NCBI GenBank assembly: GCA_964510955.1
Contig: CAZEDW010000005.1
Span: 62,001 to 126,000 of the forward strand
Direction: 5' to 3'
DNA from: JAFLCM01 sp964510955
Lineage (GTDB): Bacteria; Planctomycetota; Phycisphaerae; Phycisphaerales; UBA1924
DNA length: 64,000 bases
Positions within the stretch are counted from its first letter, which is position 1, and each line of letters begins with the position of its first letter. Position numbers and translations under genes: made by a program. This document shows positions 18,558-26,051 of the stretch, piece after piece. The notes beneath the pieces were generated by a model, which worked only from the letters and a program-made list of their open reading frames with translations, searched no databases and had not been told where the DNA came from.

Positions 18558-19727
18558 TCACGGGCACGCCCGCCCGAAGTTCGCCAGAAACGCCACCAGG
18601 TCCGACGTGTTGATGACGCCGTCGGAGTTGATGTCGATCGGGTCGCTCGGCGCGATCGCCTGGCCAAACCGGGCCAGCAGCAGCGTCAGGTCCGCCGTGT
18701 TGATCGACCCGTCGGCGTTGAAATCCGGCAGCAGCGAGACCACTTTCCCCTCACCCGAGACCACGCTGAAGCCGCTGCACGAGCTGGTGACCACGCAGTC
18801 AAAGCGGTCCTGCAGGTCGGGCTTGGAGAGCGCGGAGATGGTGAGGCTGGCGGTGGTGACGCCGGCGTACCGACCGGGTGTGTTCGACATGTTTACGCCG
18901 TTGCGGCGCCACCGGTAGGTCAGGCCGGTCCCCAGCGCCTGGACGCTCAGCGTGGTTGAACGCCCGTTGCACGCGGTGGTGGCCGACGCCGGCGCCGGGA
19001 CAAACGGCCCGCCGGTGAAGGTGACCGAGAGGTTGACATTGGTCCAGTCCTCGAACTCGTTGCCCCAGCGGTTGCTCTGGACGAACAGGCTGTCGCCCGG
19101 GTTCAGCACGATCGGCAGCGTGCCCGGCGAAGGCGTGAGCGCCACGGCGGGAGCGGGGTTCGGCCCGGCAAAGGTGAACGGCACGATGTCAACATCGCCG
19201 CCGGCGGAACGCTTCACCACGCGCACCTGGATGCCGTCGAAGCTCCCGACGTCCTCTGCTTGACCGCTCAAGGCCGTAATGACCATCGGCGCCTGGGCGT
19301 GCAGCGCCGCGCACCCGTTGATGGAATCGGTGGCGCCGGGGTGAAGAAAGATGCCGTTGAACGACGGCGGGCGCCGGTAGAAGGGCACCTGATTGATCTG
19401 CGGATCGGGCGACATCAGCGGCCCACCGGTCGGTACGTTGTACGACAGGGTCGCCGAGCCCCAGAACCCCGCCGGGTAAACGCCGGCCCCGGGAAGGCCC
19501 GTCAACAGATCCCCGCTCGGTGTCCCTTGGTGAAAGGTCCAGCCCGAGTCCGGGTCCTGCACCCCGCGGAGGAACGGGTCGCCGCCCTGCTGATAGGCGG
19601 CGAAGAGGTCGGTGGTGAAGGGGCCGCACGCAGGGGCGCCGGCGTGGGCGGCGCTACACCCGGCGAGAATCGCCGCCAAAGAGCCGGCTCGCCCAAACAC
19701 TGCGGCACACAACTCAAACTTTCCCAT
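18558..19727 (-). CDS. Exported Ig-like/GC-type dockerin protein
   Basis: Encodes 389 residues. The ATG at 19727 has AGGAGA 5 nt upstream and starts a signal peptide ending near AHA-GAPAC. A large N-terminal beta-rich region of unknown family comes first. Then an Ig-like domain (ATTACNGRSTTLSV, YRWRRNGVNM, ASLTISALSKPD, FDCVVTSSC) like those in many secreted planctomycete proteins. Two dockerin repeats end the protein (DFNADGSINTADLTLLLARFG and DINSDGVINTSDLVAFLANFG). Probably a surface-displayed adhesion or scaffold protein; no catalytic motif seen. The gene converges on the YbjQ gene across the palindromic element. Confidence 0.85.
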   Translation of the reverse strand: MGKFELCAAVFGRAGSLAAILAGCSAAHAGAPACGPFTTDLFAAYQQGGDPFLRGVQDPDSGWTFHQGTPSGDLLTGLPGAGVYPAGFWGSATLSYNVPTGGPLMSPDPQINQVPFYRRPPSFNGIFLHPGATDSINGCAALHAQAPMVITALSGQAEDVGSFDGIQVRVVKRSAGGDVDIVPFTFAGPNPAPAVALTPSPGTLPIVLNPGDSLFVQSNRWGNEFEDWTNVNLSVTFTGGPFVPAPASATTACNGRSTTLSVQALGTGLTYRWRRNGVNMSNTPGRYAGVTTASLTISALSKPDLQDRFDCVVTSSCSGFSVVSGEGKVVSLLPDFNADGSINTADLTLLLARFGQAIAPSDPIDINSDGVINTSDLVAFLANFGRACP

Positions 19728-19855
19728 GAATCTCTCCTTCTCCCGGTCCTGCCGATGCGATCCGCGAGAATACAGCATCGGGCGCCCGTTCCACACCAAG
19801 ATCCCAGGTGCACCTCAAGAATTGTCACCCCGAACTCCCCCTATCATCCGCCCCA

Positions 19856-21229
19856 ATGCGCACGCCCCCCGACTCCACTCCCGCTGCCACCCCCGGTTCC
19901 CGGACCACCCGCCGCCCCACCCGCCCCATCTACATCGGCGACCAGCGCGTCGGCGTCATCCAGGTCGGCGGCGGCCTGCCCCGCAAGGGCCCCTCGCGCC
20001 AGGCGTGGATCCCCCAGCCCGGCGAGCCCACAACCCCCGCGCCCGTCAGCGTGCAGACCATGACCGCCGGCTACACCTACGACGTGGACAAGTGCGTCGC
20101 CGAGATCCACAAGCTGGCGGCGGCCGGCGCCGACATCGTGCGGGTGGCCGTGCCGGAGAAGAAAGACACCGAGGCCCTCAAGCACATCATCCCGCAGGTG
20201 CGGGTGCCGATTGTGGCCGACGTGCATTTCCACTTCCAGCGGGCGCTGGAGGCCGTCGAAGCGGGCGTGCACAAGATCCGCCTCAACCCCGGCAACATCA
20301 CCGATCGCGCCCAGGTGATCGACGTGATCCAGGCCTGCAAGGCCCGCGGCCTGCCCATCCGCGTCGGCGTCAACGAAGGCTCCATCATCGAGCGCAAGGA
20401 CAAGCAGAAGCGCAAGGAAGAGCTGGGCAAGTTCTTCGCCAGCCGCAAGCACGGGCACATGCTGGCGCTCATGCTCGCCAAGCTCGAAGAGTACATGGAC
20501 ATCTTCTACGAGCAGGACTTCTTCGACGTCGCCATCAGCGCCAAGAGCATGGACGCGGCGTTCGTTTTCGAGGTTTACTCTGAGATTTCCGAGCGTTTCG
20601 ACGAACCGCTGCACCTGGGCGTGACCCACGCGGGTCCCAAGGAGACCGGCTGCATCCGCTCGGTTGCCGCGCTGAGCGCCCTTCTCTGCAACGGCGTCGG
20701 CGACACCATCCGCATCAGCTACGCCAACGACCCGGTCTACGAGGTCGAGGACGGGCTGGAGCTTCTCTGGAGCCTCGGCCTCCGCGAGCGCAAGGGCGTG
20801 GACCTGATCGCCTGCCCGACGTGCGGACGCATCCAGGTGGACCTGTTCACGCTGGTTCAGGACGTCCGGAAGAAGCTCGCGGAAGAGATCGCCGTCCCGA
20901 TGAAGGTGGCCGTCATGGGCTGCATCGTGAACGGGCCGGGCGAGGCCGAGGGCGCCGACGTGGCGGTGTTCGCCGGCGACCGGCGCGGCATCATCTATGT
21001 GCAGGGCGAGCGCGTCGCCAACGTCCCCGAAGCGGAGATCCTGGACCGGCTGCTGAAGGAGTGCCGAGAGTTCCAGGCCCGCGTGCAGCGCGGCGAGGCG
21101 AAGCTCGGCGAGAAGAAGGTCGAGATCGTCCCGCCCGACCCGATCGGCGAGCTGGGCAGCGGCTTCGACAAGATCGCGGCTGGGAATGTCGAGCGAGTCG
21201 CGGCGTTGACCGTCGGCGCCAGCGGCTGA
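19856..21229 (+). CDS. ispG: 4-hydroxy-3-methylbut-2-en-1-yl diphosphate synthase
   Basis: Encodes 457 residues. IspG (GcpE) is the [4Fe-4S] enzyme of the MEP pathway that makes HMBPP from methylerythritol cyclodiphosphate. The N-terminal TIM-barrel is recognisable (VSVQTMTAGYTYDV, AAAGADIVRVAVP, IVADVHFHFQRAL, KIRLNPGNI). The cluster-binding Cys residues are in IACPTCGR and MGCIVNGPGEAEGADV. The N-terminus has about 45 extra, Pro-rich residues before the barrel, including IYIGDQRVGVIQVGGG. The first ATG in the frame that is not part of obvious non-coding sequence is at 19856. It stands alone between two exported-protein genes. Confidence 0.94.
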   Translation: MRTPPDSTPAATPGSRTTRRPTRPIYIGDQRVGVIQVGGGLPRKGPSRQAWIPQPGEPTTPAPVSVQTMTAGYTYDVDKCVAEIHKLAAAGADIVRVAVPEKKDTEALKHIIPQVRVPIVADVHFHFQRALEAVEAGVHKIRLNPGNITDRAQVIDVIQACKARGLPIRVGVNEGSIIERKDKQKRKEELGKFFASRKHGHMLALMLAKLEEYMDIFYEQDFFDVAISAKSMDAAFVFEVYSEISERFDEPLHLGVTHAGPKETGCIRSVAALSALLCNGVGDTIRISYANDPVYEVEDGLELLWSLGLRERKGVDLIACPTCGRIQVDLFTLVQDVRKKLAEEIAVPMKVAVMGCIVNGPGEAEGADVAVFAGDRRGIIYVQGERVANVPEAEILDRLLKECREFQARVQRGEAKLGEKKVEIVPPDPIGELGSGFDKIAAGNVERVAALTVGASG

Positions 21230-21628
21230 GCCTGGACTGTTCGGGTCTGCCAATTGCCCGCTGCCGACGACCGGCGATCGATGGCCCCGGGCGCACGGAC
21301 CCCGATGCTCAGGAAGCTCGATATCCCAGTTTGAAATGGGGGCCGTCGATCCACCGTTCACGCCTCGTCCCGCCTGGGGATCGATTCCAGCTATCGATCG
21401 TACAAAAACCGTACACCGAGGTCCGGCAAAGCTTGATGCGGTCCTGAGGGCCGCACGGCCCTTCTTCTCGGCCCATCCCAGCCAAAAATGTCCGCTGCTT
21501 GGAAGGAATCCTCGTCGAATTGACTTGGCGCGCCTGTTTTTCGGGGTATAGTGAAAGTGCACAGAGGTCCGCCCAACGTGGGCGGGCTTTGGGATCGGAG
21601 TCACAAAGTAAGAGATGGAGATTCTGTA
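21230..21628. other. Intergenic region with leader of CTERM copy B
   Basis: No gene is supported. From left to right it holds a candidate ispG terminator (21447-21468), a TATAGT -10 candidate (21547-21552), and a leader hairpin CCGCCC/GGGCGG near 21565-21581. It ends with the conserved AGAGATGGAGATT leader word directly before the start at 21629. Confidence 0.5.
21447..21468 (+). terminator. Candidate ispG terminator
   Basis: AGGGCCG (21447-21453), CA, CGGCCCT (21456-21462), then TCTTCT. The stem is good but the tail is only pyrimidine-rich, and the site lies about 220 bp after ispG. Confidence 0.35.
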
Positions 21629-22420
21629 ATGGTTACGAAGCTGTTCTGCGCTTCTGCCCTCGTTGTTGCTGCTGGCGCGGCCCAGGGCGCCGCGTTCCAG
21701 GTCAACGCCTGCGACGCGGGCGTTGTCCCCGGCGGCACCGGCGCCCCCATCACCTGGACCACGGCCCTCGGCTCGTTCCAGGACAGCCGCGGCGCGGGTG
21801 GCGTCTTCGCCCCCTCCGCTGACGGCGCTGCCAACACTCCCGGCGGCATCTATGACAACTACTTCGGCATGGACACCAACGGCCCCACGATCGCTGGTGA
21901 CGGCAACTCGAACACGACCGACGGGTACTCGTCCAACGCCTCGCTCGGTGCGGTGAACCCCGGCGCCTCCGGCTCCACCACCACCATGTCCGGCTTCCGC
22001 GCCGGCCAGGTGCAGGGCGTGTGGTTCTCCACCGCTTTCATCCCCTCGGGCAGCGGCGTGTTCGCCGGCTCTGACAGCCTGTTCGTCCTGAACCTGTCGC
22101 TGCGTCCCGGCTCGTCCGACCCGACCACCACCGGCTTCGTCGTCAACATCCGTGACGGCGCCAACCAGGGCGACCCGAACAACGCGGGCAGCCTCGGCGC
22201 CCTCAAGTTCGGCGCGGCCAACGCCTCTAACAACGGCGGCGCCTGGAGCCAGTCGTACTACCTCGACTGGACCGTCGACACCATCGCCGGCGTGAACACC
22301 ACCTTCAACGGCGGCAAGCACTACGCGATCTACGTCCGCACCGTTGCGGTCCCGACTCCCGGCGCTGCTGGCGTCGCTGGTCTGGCCGGCCTGGTGGCTC
22401 TCCGCCGCCGTCGCGCCTGA
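21629..22420 (+). CDS. CTERM exported protein, copy B
   Basis: Encodes 263 residues. Starts at the ATG at 21629 with GGAG 8 nt upstream. Signal peptide MVTKLFCASALVVAAGAAQG. The mature part is a close paralogue of the protein at 6336-7109, with long identical blocks such as GMDTNGPTIAGDGNSN and SSNASLGAVNPGASG. It differs mainly near the C-terminus, where a few residues are inserted (GANQGDPNN). The end is the same sorting tag, PTPGAAGVAGLAGLVALRRR. Probably a surface-attached structural protein of unknown function. Own promoter region and terminator, no operon partner. Confidence 0.85.
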   Translation: MVTKLFCASALVVAAGAAQGAAFQVNACDAGVVPGGTGAPITWTTALGSFQDSRGAGGVFAPSADGAANTPGGIYDNYFGMDTNGPTIAGDGNSNTTDGYSSNASLGAVNPGASGSTTTMSGFRAGQVQGVWFSTAFIPSGSGVFAGSDSLFVLNLSLRPGSSDPTTTGFVVNIRDGANQGDPNNAGSLGALKFGAANASNNGGAWSQSYYLDWTVDTIAGVNTTFNGGKHYAIYVRTVAVPTPGAAGVAGLAGLVALRRRRA

Positions 22421-22481
22421 TGCCTCACTGAATCGAAACTCCAAGGCCCGAATCCCACGGGTCTGAACGCTTCGAAAACCG

Positions 22482-22514
22482 ACCGGCGGGCCCCTTTGGG
22501 CTCGCCGGTTTTCT
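22482..22514 (+). terminator. Rho-independent terminator of CTERM copy B
   Basis: ACCGGCGGGCCC pairs with GGGCTCGCCGGT (one mismatch), loop CTTT, followed by TTTTCTTTC. It lies about 60 bp after the stop at 22420. Confidence 0.8.
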
Positions 22515-22620
22515 TTCATCTGCCGCACCATCGCCGCGCGGAGCACGACCCGGGGGAGCCGTGGCGTCGCGATGGGGCCCATCCGCTTCACCGCACCGCC
22601 CACCCCGGTAGACTCGCCGC

Positions 22621-23676
22621 GTGCCACCACGCGAGCCCCAGCAAGGGCGCACCGGCAATCCCAGCCGCGGCGCCGAGACGCCGGCGATCTCCATCCGCGA
22701 CGTCGCCGATCGCGCCGGGGTCTCCACCGCGACGGTCAGCAGGGCGCTCAGCAGGCCCGAGATGGTCTCGCACGCCACGATCGCGCGCGTGCGCTCGGCG
22801 GTGCTCGAGCTCGGCTACAGCCCCGATGTGTTCGCCAGAGGCCTGGCGACGCGCAAGAGCCGCACCCTCTGCTTCGCCGCCCCCGAAAAACTCGACGATC
22901 TCGCCACCGGCATGCTCGAAGGCGTCCGCAGCAAGGCCGCATCGCTGGGCTGGACACTGTCGCTCTGGCCAGTGACCCAGCGCGGCGCGGACGCCGCTCG
23001 TGCCGACGGCCCGCCGTGGGGGCTCGCCGAGGGGCTGATCTGCGGCTGGGACGACTTCGGGACCGGGGCCCTCACGCTCGCCGCCGACGCCAAGCTGCCG
23101 TCGGTCCACGTGCGCGTGGGCAGCGACGCGGGCGCGCCCGCCGGGGTGGTGGTTGATTTTGCGCAGGCGGCGGCCGAGAGCGCCAAGTGGGCCCTGGGAA
23201 CTCGTGGCGCACCGGGCCTGTTTGTCCTGGGCGCACGCGAGGGAGACCCGGCTCACACAAGCATCGCTGCATACCTCTTGAACCAAGCCCCGGACCGGGC
23301 CGTGCCCGTCGAACCCCTGAGGCCCGCCGCTTCCGCCTTTGACGCCGCGGCCGCCTGGGCCGAGCGGGCCGCCGACGACGGATCACTCGACGCGGCGGGC
23401 GTGGTCTGCCTGTGCGAGCGGGCGGCGATGGGCCTGTGGAGCGCCCTGGCCTGCTCCTCGAAGCGGCTCAAACAACCGCCCCGGGTGGTTCTGCTCCGCG
23501 GCGACGCCGACCAATCGTTACGGGCGCCAGCGGGCGGCGTCGGCACGCTTCAACTGCCTGTGCACCGGGCCGGCGAGGAAGCCGTCACGGCCCTGTGCCT
23601 GCGGTGCGACGATCCGGAGCGCCCCGCCCGGACGGTGCGGCTGGCGGCGTCGTTCATCCCGCCCGGGCAGGCGTGA
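22621..23676 (+). CDS. LacI family transcriptional regulator
   Basis: Encodes 351 residues from a GTG at 22621. The DNA-binding domain is unmistakable at about residues 24-70: ISIRDVADRAGVSTATVSRAL, then the hinge region (RVRSAVLELGYSPDVFARGLATRKSRT). The rest is a diverged periplasmic-binding-protein-like sensor domain of fairly normal length, without residues that reveal the ligand. No sugar transport or catabolism genes adjoin it; the next gene, a uvrC homologue, starts 20 bp after its stop. It may act on distant targets. Confidence 0.85.
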   Translation: MPPREPQQGRTGNPSRGAETPAISIRDVADRAGVSTATVSRALSRPEMVSHATIARVRSAVLELGYSPDVFARGLATRKSRTLCFAAPEKLDDLATGMLEGVRSKAASLGWTLSLWPVTQRGADAARADGPPWGLAEGLICGWDDFGTGALTLAADAKLPSVHVRVGSDAGAPAGVVVDFAQAAAESAKWALGTRGAPGLFVLGAREGDPAHTSIAAYLLNQAPDRAVPVEPLRPAASAFDAAAAWAERAADDGSLDAAGVVCLCERAAMGLWSALACSSKRLKQPPRVVLLRGDADQSLRAPAGGVGTLQLPVHRAGEEAVTALCLRCDDPERPARTVRLAASFIPPGQA

Positions 23677-23696
23677 GCGCCGTCATACGATTGATC

Positions 23697-25130
23697 GTGA
23701 CCGACGCTGACGATCATTCCCCCACAAGCCCCGGTGAGCCCCGCGAGGCCCGGCTGGCACGCCTGCTGGCCAAGGCCCGCGAGCTTCCCGCGTCGCCGGG
23801 CGTGTACCTCATGAAAGACGCCGGGGGAACGGTGCTGTACGTGGGCAAGGCGGGCCGTCTGCCGGACCGGGTGTCTTCCTACTTCGTCCCCTCCGCCGAG
23901 CTGGGCTACAAGAAACAGCCCATGCTCGAGCTGGTCCACGACTTCGACGTGATCGAGTGCGAGGGCGAGTGGGAGGCGCTCCTGGCCGAGAACCGTCTTA
24001 TCAAGGACATCCAGCCGCGCTTCAATGTCAAGCTGCTGGACGACAAGACGTTCCCGTACCTCGCCGTGACGCAGCGCGAAGACTTCCCGCGCGTGTTCAT
24101 CACCCGCGACCCGCAGACGGCGGAACGCAAGGGGGCCAAGGTGTTCGGTCCGTTCACGGCGGTTGCCAGCCTGCGCTGGGCGGTGCAGCACCTGCAGCGG
24201 GTGTTCAAGTTTCGCACCTGCAAGCTCGACATCGTGGCCGGCGCGCCGGAGAACAAGCTGTTCCGCCCGTGCCTCTTGCACAGCATCGGGCGCTGCACCG
24301 CGCCGTGCGCGGACCGGATCACCCCCGAGGCGTACAAGGCCGACACCGACCGCTTCATCCGCTTCATCGACTCCAAGCGCAGCGTGATGCTGCGCGAACT
24401 GAAGCAGGACATGGAGGCCGCCGCGGCGGAGCTGAACTTTGAGAAAGCCGCCGTGCTCCGCGACCAGATCAGGGCCATCGAGCGCCTCGACCAGCGGGCC
24501 ACCAAGCGCGACGGCTGGCAGCCCGAGACCGAGAACGCCCTGCTGCCCGACCCCCGAAACCCCCGCAAGGCAACGCGAGCCCTGGCGAAAGTGCTGGGAA
24601 TCACGGGCGAAATCCGCTGCATCGAAGGCTTCGACATCGCCCACCTGCAGGGCGGCGAGACCGTCGCGAGCAAGGTGTGCTTCGTGGACGGGCGCCCGCT
24701 GAAGAACGAGTACCGGCGATACAAGATCAGGGGCCCGGGCTGGCGCGAGGACGAGGGGCCCGCCGTCCAACGCGGCCCGACCGCCGGCATCAACGACGAC
24801 TACGGCGCGATCCGCGAGGTGATCTCACGGCGTTACCGCGAGGCCGGCGCGGGGCACGAGCTGTACCCCGACGTGATCCTGATCGACGGCGGATTGGGCC
24901 AGTTGCACGCTGCGCAGGAGGCGTTCGATACGCTCGGCGTGCTGCCGCCGATGGTCATCAGCTTGGCGAAGAAAGAAGAGCTGATCTATGTGCAGAAGCG
25001 GCACGAGCCGGTGCGCCTGCCGCGCGAGAACGCGGCGCTGCGGCTATGCCAGTACATCCGCGACGAGGCGCACCGGTTCGCGCAGTCGTACCACCATGTG
25101 CTGAGGCGGAAGAAGACGATGGAGGAGTGA
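23697..25130 (+). CDS. uvrC: UvrC-like excinuclease subunit, no HhH domain
   Basis: Encodes 477 residues from the GTG at 23697 (a GTG at 23673 overlaps the lacI stop and is an alternative). UvrC makes the two incisions around DNA lesions with UvrAB. GIY-YIG domain near residues 33-60 (GVYLMKD, LYVGKAGRLPDRVSSYF). A Cys-containing middle segment (FRTCKLDI, CLLHSIGRCTAPC). UVR helices (MEAAAAELNFEKAAVLRDQI). RNase H-like nuclease with Asp in EGFDIAHLQGG and LIDGGLGQLHAA, and the RDEAHRFAQSYHH end. Normal UvrC (about 600 residues) then has a tandem helix-hairpin-helix; here the protein stops at that point. Confidence 0.9.
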   Translation: MTDADDHSPTSPGEPREARLARLLAKARELPASPGVYLMKDAGGTVLYVGKAGRLPDRVSSYFVPSAELGYKKQPMLELVHDFDVIECEGEWEALLAENRLIKDIQPRFNVKLLDDKTFPYLAVTQREDFPRVFITRDPQTAERKGAKVFGPFTAVASLRWAVQHLQRVFKFRTCKLDIVAGAPENKLFRPCLLHSIGRCTAPCADRITPEAYKADTDRFIRFIDSKRSVMLRELKQDMEAAAAELNFEKAAVLRDQIRAIERLDQRATKRDGWQPETENALLPDPRNPRKATRALAKVLGITGEIRCIEGFDIAHLQGGETVASKVCFVDGRPLKNEYRRYKIRGPGWREDEGPAVQRGPTAGINDDYGAIREVISRRYREAGAGHELYPDVILIDGGLGQLHAAQEAFDTLGVLPPMVISLAKKEELIYVQKRHEPVRLPRENAALRLCQYIRDEAHRFAQSYHHVLRRKKTMEE

Positions 25131-25187
25131 GGGTCAGTCCGGCGTGACGCCCGATTGACTCCGTCAGCCCCGTGAGCCGCATCCTTA

Positions 25188-25365
25188 CCCGCGAAGCGGG
25201 CTCACGATGGTTGCCAGCGGCGCAGCCGCTGGTGGGTGGAGATAGGCAGCGCCGACCGTGAAACGGTCGGGCGCGACGAGCGGGTGTCATGCGGGTCGCT
25301 CGCCCGCTTCACGGGCGAGGGTCGTCCTGGCGATACTCCAGCGGCTGCGCCGCTGGCAACCATCG
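25188..25365. repeat. Palindrome cluster with 28-bp inverted arms
   Basis: A perfect 28-bp inverted repeat (25205-25232 and 25338-25365) frames 105 bp. Each arm is itself palindromic (CCAGCGGC-GCA-GCCGCTGG type). Three more hairpins are present: CCCGC-GAA-GCGGG (25188-25200), CCGACCGT-GAA-ACGGTCGG (25252-25270) and CTCGCCCG-CTTCA-CGGGCGAG (25299-25319). The cluster lies between uvrC and the convergent membrane-protein genes. It looks like composite REP-type repeats rather than a simple terminator, because no arm is followed by a T-run. Confidence 0.8.
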
Positions 25366-25373
25366 CACGGCCG

Positions 25374-25703
25374 CTACGCGGGCGATGAGCTGGAGCGCGG
25401 CGAACCCATCACCGGTCGGATGCGAACCCGCGCCGCATCGGCGATCAGGCGCGCCACGGCGAAGTACACCAGCGCATATCCGACCACATTCAAGCTCGCC
25501 TCGAACACCATCATCGTCCGCACCAGGTATTCGCCCTTCCCAAACACCGGCATCGGCGTTTCGAATACAGCGACCATTGACTCGTGGATCAGCTCGGTAA
25601 GCCGAACCAGCACCCACAACCCAACGCCCAGTCCCAGGAGCAGGGCGGGGGACTCGTCCCGAAGAAAAGCCGCGGGCCGACGGCGCATCGTGTTCGCGCT
25701 CAT
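25374..25703 (-). CDS. Small two-helix membrane protein
   Basis: Encodes 109 residues. The start ATG at 25703 overlaps the stop of the upstream gene in the sequence ATGA, so translation is coupled. Two hydrophobic helices (ALLLGLGVGLWVLVRLTEL and ASLNVVGYALVYFAVARLIA). The C-terminal helix VGYALVYFAVARLIADA closely resembles VGWALVVFACARVIADA of the upstream gene, so the two are probably tandem paralogues. Function unknown. The stop lies 9 bp from the palindrome cluster. Confidence 0.65.
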   Translation of the reverse strand: MSANTMRRRPAAFLRDESPALLLGLGVGLWVLVRLTELIHESMVAVFETPMPVFGKGEYLVRTMMVFEASLNVVGYALVYFAVARLIADAARVRIRPVMGSPRSSSSPA

Positions 25704-26020
25704 CGGTCGATGCCCCTGAGCGCATCGGCGATCACCCGCGCGCACGCGAATACCACGAGCGCCCATCCGACCAGCGACATCGCGCCCGACACCATGTTCA
25801 AGCCCCACCCCAGGCTGAGCATCTTCTGCATGGGTTCGGCTGTTGGGTCGAACCTGTCGCTCACGGCGCTGGACCAATGACTTACGAACACGCTCACGAT
25901 CTGAACGATCACGCCGTGGGTGAGCATCGTGTGCGGCGGCGCGCCGCGCATATAGGCGCCGAGTTTCGACTGGTCCATCAACGGCCCGTTCGATCCAATG
26001 CTCGGAGTTTGCTCCGTCAT
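25700..26020 (-). CDS. Small membrane protein, paralogue of next gene
   Basis: Encodes 106 residues. The ATG at 26020 is preceded by GGGAGG at 7 nt. Two hydrophobic segments: THGVIVQIVSVFVSH in the middle and a C-terminal SGAMSLVGWALVVFACARVIA. No known domain. It begins 31 bp after the stop of the CoA-transferase gene and overlaps the next gene by 4 bp, so the three may form one transcript. Function unknown. Confidence 0.65.
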   Translation of the reverse strand: MTEQTPSIGSNGPLMDQSKLGAYMRGAPPHTMLTHGVIVQIVSVFVSHWSSAVSDRFDPTAEPMQKMLSLGWGLNMVSGAMSLVGWALVVFACARVIADALRGIDR

Positions 26021-26051
26021 GATTGGTCCTCCCTCGCTCACGAGGTGATGC

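Noticed and set aside
19844..22630. A very long open frame (about 930 codons) on the minus strand across ispG and CTERM copy B
   Set aside because: It is the mirror of high-GC coding sequence: composition is extreme in Gly, Ala, Val, Asp and Arg, it has no domain, and it covers two well-supported plus-strand genes and a terminator.
25131..25187. Remnant of the UvrC HhH domain in another frame after the stop
   Set aside because: None of the three frames shows the GIGPxxxxxL-type pattern, so a recent simple frameshift is not supported.
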